Shown here piece after piece: positions 36,901 to 48,023 of a stretch of DNA of 64,000 nt (its first letter is position 1; each line of letters opens with the position of its first letter). The stretch covers positions 58,423,938 to 58,487,937 of the forward strand of contig CM076259.1 in NCBI GenBank assembly GCA_038380795.1, in the 5' to 3' direction. This DNA is from Pyrocephalus nanus (Eukaryota; Chordata; Aves; Passeriformes; Tyrannidae). The position numbers and the translations under genes were made by a program. Under the pieces are notes generated by a model. It did not search any database. It was not told where the DNA came from and saw only the letters and a list, made by a program, of their open reading frames with translations.

Positions 36901-39900
36901 TTCAGGGAAAGCTAAACTTTCCATACTGGGGGTGAGGACAGAGCCTAGAACTGTTTGCTTTTTAATAGTAGGAGTGGGAACAACAGCTTCACACAATACA
37001 GAATTTATTTATTTATTCCTCTGATTTTGAAGTCTATTAATTTGAGTTCAACAGACCATATAGGAAAGGCCCCACTGCTGGTTTCAATTGCAAAACTGCA
37101 GGTGTTAAATTTGCTTTATAATGTTACTTTTTTGCAGGTGCAGATTCACTCTACAGAAATAGTTTCAGTCTCAGTGATGAAAAGCTCAACTCTTCAACTG
37201 CATCTACTCCAAGCTTGCCATCTCCATCTGTAACTCCATGTAAAGGTATGCTTATTTTTAACTGTTGGCATTTTCTTCCTCAACTGTATGGGCTTCTTTC
37301 TGTGAGCCAGGATTCATGCTTGCATGGACTTTTTTCCTTTTTATGATAACAAAACTAAGGATTACTCTTGAAACACACTTCAGATCCAAGTATTATTGTC
37401 TGGGTTATAACTGGCAGTAGGTTGCACTTCTTTTCAGGTGAACTGGCAGCTCTTTTTTGGTTTTGAAACACGAGCTAAAGAAAATTACAGTTTTCTGCCT
37501 GATGAGGATTAGTTGTAATACTTACAGAACAGTTATAGTATGAACTTGTTACTTCCTTGCTGAAGCAACTAAGTAGCTTGTGTCTCACCTGCTATAAAAA
37601 CACATAGACTGAATGTAGGGGTAGAGGGACTCCTCTGAAGCCATATGCTGCCATTTAAGTTAACACAATTGCCCAGATCCATATAGACTTTTGCACTGCT
37701 GATAGGAGCCATGTATTAGTAATTCCCTCCTCCTTTGGAGCTATGCTGTTTCAAAGTGGCTTCTGTCTTGCAGCTAATATAACTTCCCATGACTGTATTT
37801 CATTCCGGTTAACTTGGATTAACTCTGGAGCAGACACATCAAGAAATGAACACTCATACATAGGTACTACATGGTGCTTTCATTGCAACTAGTCTTCTCA
37901 TATGAATGTTCAATAGACTTTCATGCTTTTGTGTCTTTTCCACTGTGACAAGTCACAAAAAACGAAGTTAAATGCTTACTTTTCAATTAGCATGTTTTTT
38001 CGGAGAAATAATGAGTAATAGTTAATGTGAAGGAGCACAAGAATTCAGTTAAACTGAAATAAATACTTGGCAAGGAATTACAGGAAAGGTCAAGATGTTC
38101 TTCCTGTTGAGAAGACAGAAAGACAGAAATAGAGTTGGAATGGGCTTGGAATAGACCAAAGAAACGAAGATTAGAAAGATAAGGAAGCCACTTGCAGTAA
38201 AACTAGATTGGATGGAACCAGTGGTGTCCTCAGGAGTGAAAACTTAGGTGGATGTTCGGTTCCAAATTCATGGTGTATGGACTGGGATCAAAGGATCTGA
38301 CAGCACAGCAAACCAATGATACTGACATGATTTTAGGAGACAGATTTGAGTTGGATTGGCAGCTAATTGGCTGGGGTTTTATTAGCACCATGCATACAGT
38401 ATCTGAATAGATGAAATGAGGAAGATGCCCACAGTACCAAGGACATGGATTAATTGACACATAGCTTTTTTTTTCTTCACTTCAACCTCTGCTTTTTAAG
38501 GAAACTAAACAAGGGATTGCTTTGTGTTGCTTCTGTCCAATGGAAAACTACAAAAGCTAGAATTTCAATTCAGTCTCCCCTGTTGTCTCCCCTGCATTTG
38601 GACATTGCAGCAACCCTACTGAATTTGACTGACAATAATCCACAGTATGTTAGTTACCACTGAAAATGATTTGGAGGATTTTGTGATTCCAGTGTTTCTT
38701 CTAGCCAGAGAAATATATCATGTTTAAGCAGTATTGGCTCTTATTTTGCAGCAAAGCTTGGAGACACAAAAGAACTGGAGGACTTCATTGCTGATCTTGA
38801 CAGAACACTAGCAAGTAAGTGGATTTTTATTAGTAGGTTGCATGTTAGTTGGTATTGTGAAAGAGTGATGAAAGCCAATGGCCAAGGGAAAAATAGAAAT
38901 AGTTTATAGGGTGTGGTTTCATTTTAGTTTGCTAGTCCTGTGAATCACTGGGTATAAGAAGGTGAAATAGACTAAATTCTGATCTTTGCCTGAATGTTCA
39001 AGGCATGCAGTTTAGCTTGTGTGACAAAGGCTGAACTCAAGGAACCCCTGTCTCCACCTCTCAGGCAGCTGCAATTCACCATTCCTTGTCAGTGTACAGG
39101 TAAAGTAAACATCACTTTCCTGAATATTCGAAACTCAGCTAAAATGTGGGGATATGTTCCTTCACTATAAAGCTAAATAACAGGAGGAGTAACCATAGGT
39201 GAGGAAAGCCTTTCTATCCTGGACTTTGCTTTATGAAAGAATTGAGGAGCCAGAAAACTGTATCTATTCAACTAAACTAAATGTCAAAATCCTTTTTGTG
39301 CTTGTCTTTACCAGGAATAGAATTTAGATCACATTTTCTCTCACTATCTAGAAATTGTATCTTCCAGTTATAGTAATGGATTCTTCATTATGATTTTTAA
39401 AGGAAAAAAACCAAAACACAAAAACAAAACATGGACATTAAACATGGTTTTGTCTTGTTTTGATATATGTTTGTTTTGTTTGCAGCTAAGCTATAGAGCC
39501 CAAACCAACAAACTGTAGGACTAGACTTAAATAGCAGCATAACCAAAGCCCTCTCAAACTCTGAACTGAGAGTTTCATGTATTCATTAGTTATTTTCCCT
39601 TCCCTGTATTTCTTGAAGACCTGGCCTTAATTTAAGACACCTGCCCTTAATGAGTTTCCCACTTCCTTGCTGTCTTTCTTGTATCTGAATTCTGGTTTCA
39701 CTTCTCTTACAAGACAGACAACTAGAAATATATTTTAAGTATGATGGCTGTCTGCTTCAGGTAGCTCCATCTTTCCCTCTGAGATTTAATTGACTCCTCT
39801 TCTGGGAAAAAAAAAAATCTGAGTTTTTGAAGGTTTGTGTAGGACAATGAAACCCCAAACCAGTACGTATTTACATTACTGTATCTTGCACAGCCATGTT

Positions 39901-40456
39901 GCAGCTAACTCTTAAGGGGCTGCCTATAGTATATAGATTTCATTTTTCCCTTACAAGGCACATCAAAGATGAGGCAGAAACTACCACCTGCTCTAGTGTT
40001 TTAGTGGTTTGGTTTTGTTCTGTTTTGGGTTTGTTTTGGTTTGGTTTTTGTGTGGGGTTATTTGTTGTTGGTTTGTTGTTGTTGTGGGGTTTTTTTAATA
40101 CCAACTAAGCAAATCTCTAGTGATCTTAGAGTCTCATTTGTACAGTGAGTAGGAGGTCAACTTCCATCTGATATTTTATATCATCACATTTTTGAGGAGT
40201 TGTATTTATATGCTTGAGGTTACACAGAACTTTGTACAGATACCTTTTCAAGCCTAAGGCACTTGTTAGAACAGTACTTGTCTTATATTTTTGCACACTA
40301 GCGTTTCAGCTTTCATGTTAATTTAAAAAAGACAGAATTTGGCTTGTCAGGCAGTCTAATAACCTGGATGTAGATGGGTGTCTGGTGTGTCAACAGCATG
40401 CAATCTTATTTAATATAGAACATAATGATCTTTCTTCTTTATTTTCAGGTATGTAA
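27949..40456 (+). CDS. RGCC: RGCC (RGC-32), regulator of cell cycle, complete, 5 coding exons
   Basis: Coding exons are 27949-27985, 28133-28312, 37138-37245, 38752-38814 and 40449-40456: 396 nt, 131 aa plus TAA (human 137 aa). RGCC is a small cytoplasmic/nuclear protein without enzymatic domain that binds and modulates CDK1 and is induced by complement and TGF-beta/p53 signalling (family knowledge). Visible hallmarks are [41 protein letters not shown] and the C-terminal [22 protein letters not shown]. The CDK1 target Thr is kept as VTPCK (Thr105; human VTPQK). The start was chosen at 27949 because GCCGCCATGA is a strong Kozak context and MKSPAAQ matches human MKPPAAQ. An in-frame ATG at 27895 has a weak context and sits almost at the inferred start of transcription. 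Confidence 0.96.
28133..28312 (+). CDS. RGCC: RGCC exon 2
   Basis: The exon encodes 59 full residues from PGEDGGGG to GLSDSE, between acceptor CCCGGCAG and donor GAGA|GTGAGT. It contains the signature [16 protein letters not shown]. The N-terminal linker is Gly-rich where human RGCC is Ala-rich. Confidence 0.96.
32697..32713. repeat. Poly(A) tract, 17 nt
   Basis: Uninterrupted A17 in RGCC intron 2 with no recognisable element upstream. Confidence 0.9.
35851..35866. repeat. Poly(T) tract, 16 nt
   Basis: Uninterrupted T16 in RGCC intron 2, in a T-rich neighbourhood extending to about 35940. Confidence 0.9.
37138..37245 (+). CDS. RGCC: RGCC exon 3
   Basis: The exon encodes 35 residues, [20 protein letters not shown] through SPSVTPCK, with split codons on both sides. 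It lies 8.8 kb after exon 2. It carries the Thr-Pro site equivalent to the CDK1-phosphorylated threonine of human RGC-32. Confidence 0.96.
38752..38814 (+). CDS. RGCC: RGCC exon 4
   Basis: The exon encodes [20 protein letters not shown] flanked by split codons; acceptor TTTTGCAG, donor CAA|GTAAGT. This acidic amphipathic helix is the most conserved part of the protein. Confidence 0.96.
40005..40096. repeat. T/G-rich low-complexity tract
   Basis: Irregular TTTTGG/TTGTTG repeats in RGCC intron 4, similar in style to the tract at 21.8 kb. It produces a Gly/Phe/Leu-rich spurious open frame. Confidence 0.85.
40449..40456 (+). CDS. RGCC: RGCC exon 5 (last 8 coding bases)
   Basis: After acceptor TTTTCAG the exon reads GT ATG TAA, completing Ser and adding Met and stop, exactly the LASM end of human RGCC. 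The rest of the exon is 3' UTR. Confidence 0.93.
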
Positions 40457-40815
40457 AACCAATTTTTGGCACTGTGCTTGCATGTGGGTGTCCTCTGAAG
40501 GATAAATGACATCAATCCCTGAGAACTGCTGCCCTTGTCTGGTAACTTTGCTTCCCAAGATACTCACCTTCTGCACGTAACCTTTGTAAACTCCTACAAA
40601 TATTTAACTGTGGCAATACCAATCATGTTGCAGCAGATGGAATAAGATAATTTAAATGTTACAGCTGTATTTTGCTTTAAAATATAGTTTAAATTGTAAT
40701 TTAAAGTTGCTTTTATGCAAATATATTTGTAATTTTATATAGTTGAGAACTTTAATGCTTTTATCCATGATAATATATTTTTATATGCAAATAAATTCTG
40801 AACTGGAATCCGGAT
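40457..40815 (+). other. RGCC 3' UTR with polyadenylation signal
   Basis: AT-rich non-coding sequence follows TAA. AATAAA at 40790-40795 is followed by a T/G-bearing stretch, so cleavage is likely near 40810-40815. A second AATAAA at 41006-41011 could give a slightly longer form. Confidence 0.75.
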
Positions 40816-43800
40816 GTCTGGAAGCTTCCTATGTACATGACAACTCTGAAACATAAATACAAATTAAACTCTTATTGAAAACAACATGCTTTAAAATATC
40901 TCGATAAAGGTGCATTTCCTGACTGGCAAAATTTGTTGTGCTGGTTTTATGATTGCTTAAATAAGAGAATTCTGTACTATGTAAAATTAATGCAATTGGA
41001 AAAATAATAAAACTGGTCAAACTGTTTCCTCAGATTTGCTTTAATACAAATCAATTACAGTGAGGTGTTAGAGATTTGGCCAATAACACCTATTTTAAAC
41101 CTTATATAAAAGCGAGCTTTAAAATTGCAGACCGTTTGACATAAAGGACTAGTTAGGAGGTCAGTTGTTTGGCCCATCACTTTAAAGATATCGAGGTCCT
41201 GTAGCACCAAGAAAATAGTTAAGTGTCTGAGTGTTTCTGATACCAGACCCTTGGGTCCAGAACAGTCAAGCACTCTAAAAAGACTTCCTGGACATCAGTG
41301 TTCTGCTGAAAGAGGAACGGTTAACCTGGATTTTCACAAGAACCTGATTCTTTCCATATGCATTAGGCACTGGAGATGTCATTGTGACCTCTCATCCAGC
41401 TGCTGCAGGCTTTACACCTGGCTCTGCTATCTGAGCTGTGCATACAGTTGCTTTCCAGTCTGCTCAGACCACATGAGCTGGGCTCTTTTGAACTCCAGCT
41501 CTTATTTTGACCAAAGCAGTCTCATGAGCATAAGTGGTTTAGTTATTGTGCCCCCTTGGTCTGTTATCTTTGCATGTGCCTGGAGTGTGTATGTACCTGT
41601 GGCACAGCTTAGGGGACTTTAAAGGATAGATTTGGACCTGCCTTCTGCACCATGGAGAAAACCTACTGTGTATTTATTTCCTAATGGGAATGCTGTAAGA
41701 ATGGTGCAGATCCATCTCCTTGGTTTTCAGATTTCCTGAAATTTGATGAAGACACTTGGGTTTATTAAATACTATATGATTTTTTTCTATTTTATTCATT
41801 GGTAAGAAAAATTCTGAACTTGGTACGTCTTAATCTGTCTGAAATAACTTTGTTGTTAGCATGAACAGCGGTGAGTGGTGCATGACACCATCCTGAAGGC
41901 AGAGTACCCTGACTTTGTGTGGGTTAAGCAAACCGTAAATCTCAGAGGAGGCCATTTGAAGTGATCATGTGGAGGGGGTAAATGGACAGGTGTTTGCACC
42001 TCTGTTCCTTAGGTTGGATTGTTTGAGGCACTGGGCGTGAGTTTTCCACTTAATTTGTTCATGTTTCTCATGTTGCTTGATCCTGTTGAATACCCTGTGC
42101 CTGTAAGCAGTATTGAAAGTTGGATATTTCCCTTTATTGAGTGAAATCACTAAATTAGTACAGTACTTTGGAATGGCAGTACTTTGTCCTTACAGACACC
42201 CAAATTCGAAGATTTTTCCATTACAAGCAAAGGTTTAAAGCAAGGCGTGTTCCTCATTTTGTCTACTGTCAGTTGGTGGTGGAGTTGAAGATTAAGTCAC
42301 CATCTGCTTGGGTTTTTTAATCTTATTTGTGCATGAACAGGTGGAGACTTCTTGCTTATACAGCAGTTCTGGAGATCATCGACTGCAAAATCTGGGAGTG
42401 TCTTTTGTGGAGCTATTTATCTGAATTCCCTCCAGTTTATGTTCAATTTTGAACATCTTGCTGTGTCAGAAGAAAGGCACTAATGTAGATGTCATTTTGC
42501 TGGAGTATGCTTATGATTTAAGTTCATCATCTGATTACATATGGCCCTAAGAAATGCATTGCTGGAAAAAGTTTCTGCAACACTCTCCCCACTGAACAGT
42601 GCTGGAGACTGCATTGTCCTAATGGGCATGGCTGACTTTGTAATCCTTATTTTGACCTCAGTCTTGTGCTGTAATGCTGAATTTGAATTCAGAAAGTCTC
42701 AGCGTTGTCGTGCCAATGCCGTGCACCCAGAAATGGAAACGAGCAGCTTGGACTTAAGCAGATGTATTGCCACAGCTTAAGGTGTGTGAGCTGAGGTGCA
42801 ACGATTACCTGCACGTATGCTTCTTACCTACTGCAAATTCCAGGTTAATTGGATTAGTTGAAACGTCCATCACTGAGGCTTGAGTCAATGTATCTTATCT
42901 TGGGTGTGCTATTAACTCTGTGTGTCCTTGGTGCCATCACCCAGGCTCAGCTGATATGTAGTAACACATTATGCCTGGTAACCTTAATAAGGCAGAGAGA
43001 TGGGACAAAGGAGGAATTTATGTTTTTTCCCTGGCTACACATGCTTCTATAGCCACTCTCGATGTACTGATAGGTGAGTTTTTGGGAGGGAGGAAAACTG
43101 CTGCATTGGCAGTGACAGAACTTGCTTATAGAGAAGGGCTCAACACCTATTGCTCCCACGGCCTCTTGTCCTGGTGCCTCCTCCCCTTCTTTGTTACTGT
43201 TATGAACTTTTCAGTACACCCAGCATGAGTCTCTAGAGGAACTCTGGATGTCGACTCAGGTGGACCCAGCTGATTATCCAGGTGGTATTTGTACCCCACT
43301 GAAGCCCATCTTCTGTGAGACTTTGTTTATCTGAAGGTGTCTACATGTGTTAGACTTGACATCTGCTAGACTGTTGGAAGGAAACTTCCAAAATTGTGAT
43401 GTTTGGAAGCAAAGCCAACATGACTGCAGCAGCTCTTGAATTTAATCCAGCTCTGCATACTAACAGCATGAACTCCATATTCTCAATGGGAGAATGTTTT
43501 CTCTATGTTACTTTCTACATTACTGACTTCACTGCAGTCTGGCTAACAGCTCGAGCTGCCTAAATAACTTCACAAAAATGTAAGATGATCCTGGCTGCTG
43601 TATCTCATTAGCTTAGACTTGTAAACCAGATCTTTTCAAGGTCCTTTTTTTTCTTACAGATTCAAAGCTGTCAGTTAAATGCTGTAGATTGACCTGTGGG
43701 ATTAAAATAGGCCTGTCAATAAAAAGGGACCTGAGTGCTTTGGTTGCTTCTGCTCTTTCACACCTACATTTTGCAAACTAAAATGTTTCTCAGTTCAGCT

Positions 43801-44339
43801 TATTAAAAACTACAGACTGGATGTCTGTGCCTCCATTCTAGCAAGGCATCAGAGCTCACTGGCTTCTTTGGGAGACCTGAGGATGCTTAAATGGGCTTCA
43901 GCCTGGAAGTGAGTATTGCCTTCTCCACAGCACATGTCTGTAACACTGATTACCATCCTTCAGTTCTGTTCATATAATGTATTTCAAATGAGTATGTTTA
44001 ATTAAAAACATTGCCCTTGTCTCAAAATAATCAGTTGCAGTATTTTGATGCATATTCAGTCTTCACAGTTCCAATGAAAAAAAAATCCTGCTAGTGTATC
44101 AAATCAGGTCAGGGTCAATTTCACCTGATTTAGGCATTTACATAAAACACTGAATTTAGGATGTTGCCCTTGGCTTCTTCACTAGCCATCAGGAAGAAGT
44201 GGGAGGTTGAATTATCCCCTAATGATGGTCCTTTGCTACAGTAAACATTCTAAAAGAGTACAGTTAAGCAGATTTTGCACTTGGGCTTCTTAATTCACTG
44301 ACAAAAGAGAATTGTATGTGTCAAAATTAACCTGCCTAC

Positions 44340-44421
44340 AAAAATATAGTTAAATATAAATTAATTAAAAATAAATATAAATTAAGTATAAAAGAAATTA
44401 AATATAAATTAAAAAAATAAC
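44340..44421. repeat. AT-rich low-complexity tract
   Basis: Imperfect repeats of AAATATAAATTA-type units, almost free of G and C. Confidence 0.9.
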
Positions 44422-47357
44422 CTGCCCTTGGATTTGGGGAATGGTGCTGCTGGGCCGTGCAGGTAAGTGCTGGGACCACAGCCTGGGCACTGAGCCCACA
44501 GGAGATGTCACAGGATAAACCCACAGGAACTATGTGGTATGAAGCAGAGTTGCCAGAACAAGCTGGAGGAGAAGTGTACCTCGCCACTGCCCTGCCTGCT
44601 GATTCCCTGTGTCAGGCAGGGTGGGAAGCTCCAATCACCTCACTGGGCAGAACCAAGGAACTAATGAGCAGTCTCAGGTTGGTGCTTGAGTCTCACAGTG
44701 CTGACCTCCAGACATTTGCCCTTTATGCACCCTCAGAACACACTCTCTCTCGTCTTGCACTGCTCTTTGCCTTTGCTCTGCATCCACACCCCAGCTAAAG
44801 TGCCTTACCTCCCCACCCCATGCTCAAAGTCAGGTCAGCTGTGCTTGTGTAACAGGATGTCTGGAGACTTTGTTGTTTGTTTGGTGGCTTTTTTTTGTTG
44901 TTGTTTTTGTTTGTTTGTTTTAAATATTCTAGGGTGATGCCAGTGGCTATCTCAGCTGCACACAATTTCTAGGTTAATTATCCATAATGTGTGGCACTGA
45001 ATGGGTGCCGCTGAAGTCCACAGCAAAATTTGCAGGTAGGCTGGGACTTAACTCTGTGTCAGTGTGTGGCTGGGCTGATGGCTCCATCAGCTCTCTCTCA
45101 CAAAGTCTTACAGATTTGGTGTTATGTCAGCTTTCTTGTGCCACAAAACCAGGAATTTCTGAACACTACTTAAAACATCCAAGGAGACCTTTAGCTTAAT
45201 ATCTAGGTTAAAACTGAGTGAATGGTTGTGCTGTTCCCTGCTTTTTCTCCATCTCTCTGAGAAGCAGAGGGGTTCATAAGGGTGTCTCCCCTGTAGGACT
45301 TGGCAGCAGGGTTGTGCAAAGACCTTATACCCACAAATATTTTGCACTTTTAAGCTGTGATTTCAGTGGACTCTCATGCAGAGTTAAGGCTCTGATCTTG
45401 GCAATCTGTCTCCACAGACTGGTTCTCAAGGCTATGTATAGTTTAGTAGCTTTATGCTCTTGGAAAACTGATTTACAGTAAAAAAATCCCAACAGTAGCT
45501 TTATGTTTGTTTATGTGTAGAATGTATGATATGAAACAAAATATATGTTTTTTTTAGGGGCCAAACAGAACAGCTCAGCTCTCAGTCACCACATAGCATC
45601 CCACATAATTTATTTTGTTGACAGCTGGTACAATGCACTGCTAATACAACAGTAGTTACTTCACATTAGCAGCTATACATTGGCTGTCTCAAAGCACTTT
45701 GGCATGCTCTGATAAATACCATTTTAAAGCACAGGGCAGATCTTTCCAGCATGCAGCAGCCCTAATTTAGAGGTAAAGTTTGGTGCTTGGTTGGAGGAGG
45801 CTCGTCATGTCCATCAGCAGTCCAAAGCATATATTACGTACTGAGTTTAGGATTAGGGCCTCTTGCTCCCAGCACTTCATCTCTAAATAATTTTATAGGA
45901 AATGTCTTGCTGTTAACAAGTGTCTCTGATGTTCCTGAACCCTTGTTGAACAAAATTAAGTGAAGCAACTTGGTGGGGTTTTTTCTGAGCTTGCTACTGG
46001 GTAGCACAGGGTACCCAGGTACTACAGGGTAACTCCAGCCCTGTTGATTGTAGAGGAAAGTTAGTGTCCCTGTTTCATGTTATCAGTAATGTGTTTCATC
46101 AGGGACTATGTATTTCTTTTCACCTGCACCAGTCAAGAAGGTATAAAGAAACATACAGCCTTGATGAAATGCATTACTGAAATGCATCTTCCCCAACCGA
46201 GAAGGTAGCTCTTAACACAAAATACTGTCCCGTGAACTCTTCTTTTCCCTGTACTTCCTTTTGTATCTAGCAAAAATGCTCCTTACAGTTCCCCTTTCTC
46301 AAATTGGAACAAAAGATGAGCATCACAACTTGTCTGATAGCTGGTCTATCTGTGAAAAGGCAAGAGGAAAGGGGAGAGACACGGACTTCTTTTCTTCCTT
46401 CACCCCCTTTTGTGGCTCAACATTCACATGGTCTTCTGTGGAAAAGAGCTGCAAGAGACATGAGCCCCTTGCCTGTAGCCTCAGAGGCAGAAAGCAGGCA
46501 GAGCCAGAGCCAATCTAAATTAAATCCTGCTCATCTTTACAGAATTTTAAATCTCCTGTATCTTAGCTGGCCCCATCCCTCTCAGTTATGGAACCATAGG
46601 AAAAGTGTAGGAGTAAATGTGCATAGGTAACAAACATTTAGACTCATATTTCCTGGACTCTGGCCTTCCGCAGCATCATCATTGCCTTGCTGTGTAATAA
46701 GGGACAGCAGCTCCCTCATCACATCCCTCCTTCATGCCCAAATGGGGCTCTGGGATGACCGTGCTCATCCCCCTGCTGGCCTGTCTGGCTCAGCTGCAAC
46801 CTTGCCCATGCCTTGGCTATGCCAGAGGCAGCAAGCAATGAAAGACAAAATAAGAAAGGGGCTTTATGCGTAAGGTTTTCTGAGATCCAATTTCACACTT
46901 TCTCTCCCAGCTCATGTAGTTTCCCCTGTCTATTTAGCAGGGTGTTTTAACACCAGGATTTTAAATTAGTGTTCTTTCAAGCCGATGAGAAAAGGTTTAG
47001 GTTTACACTTGGCTCTTGTGTTAGAGGGAGGAAATCTTGGCAAGTTCACTTGTGCATGCTTTGTTCAGTACACTTGATAAAAATCTAGGGTTTTGCCATC
47101 ACAGAACTTGAGCTGTGGAAAGATAAATTCAGGGGCCACTCTAACTTTTTAATATTTTGAAGTTCATGAGTAAATTAACAATACTTTCTAGTGATTTACT
47201 CATGTTTGACACAAGAATCCCCTCATCTTCACTAAACACTGTTTTTATGTTTCTGGGTAGCGGAATTGGATAGGCAGCCTGAAAAATATTATTTTGGTGA
47301 CACATAACACTGGCTTCATAATGAGTGTAGATATGCCATCTACTCTCTGATTCCATA

Positions 47358-47940
47358 TGACACACTGGAGGGAAGGAATGCCACCCAGAGGTACCTTGAC
47401 AGGCTCAATACCCTGGCCTGTGTGAATCCCATGAAGTTCAACAAAGCCAAGTGCAAGATGCTGCACCTGGGTCAGGGCAGTCCCAAGAACAAATACAGGT
47501 TAGGCAGAGAAAGGATTGAGAGCAACCCTGAGGAGAAGGATTTGGGGGTATTGGTGGACAAGAAGCTCAACCAGAGCCAGCAAAGTGCTCTCCTAGTCCA
47601 TAAATCCAACCCCATCCTGGGCTGCATCAAATTCAGCATGGCCAGCAGGTCCAGGTAGGTGATTCTGTCCCTCTACTCTGCTCTTGTGAGACCCCAGTAT
47701 AAGAACATAGACCTGATGCAGCAAAGGGTCACAACAATGCTCAGATGGCTGGAGCTCCTCCTCCATGAAGACAAGCTGAGAGAGTTGGGGCTGTTAAGCT
47801 TGCAGAAGGCTCTGGGGAGACCTTACAGCAGCCTTCCAGTACCTGAAGGGAGGGACAAGAGAGCTGGGAAGCGACTTTTTAGCAGGGCGTGTAGTGATAG
47901 GACAACGGGGAATGGCTTTAAACTGAATAGGTTACTTTTT
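47358..47940 (+). mobile_element. CR1 LINE fragment (C-terminal ORF2 region), sense, no 3' tail
   Basis: It reads as the post-catalytic part of CR1 ORF2: MKFNKAKCKMLHLGQGSP, EEKDLGVLVDKKLNQSQQ, NPILGCIK, SLYSALVRPQ, LRELGLLSLQKA and SDRTTGNGFKLNR. There is an in-frame stop near 47656 and a loss of several dozen bases near 47696, where the usual LEYCVQFW stretch is absent. The match stops at about 47940, before the CR1 3' end. Confidence 0.9.
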
Positions 47941-48007
47941 AAGAAAAGACCAAATTCTGGAAAAACTCATTGGTATCTACAATAATGCTGCCTTCTCTCA
48001 CTTTTTC

Positions 48008-48023
48008 TTTTTTTTTTTTTTTT
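48008..48023. repeat. Poly(T) tract, 16 nt
   Basis: T16 followed by CAGGG, about 70 nt after the CR1 fragment. It resembles a splice acceptor by chance. Confidence 0.85.

Larger units (their letters stand above)
28313..37137 (+). other. RGCC intron 2
   Basis: A long intron with no additional RGCC exon recognised. It holds an A17 run (32697-32713), a T16 run (35851-35866) and A-rich stretches near 30.3 kb. First introns after CpG islands often hold enhancers, but no specific site is supported. Confidence 0.8.

Noticed and set aside
41251..41622. 123-codon + frame downstream of RGCC
   Set aside because: Cys/Ser/Leu-rich with no recognisable domain and no ATG-supported context; consistent with chance.
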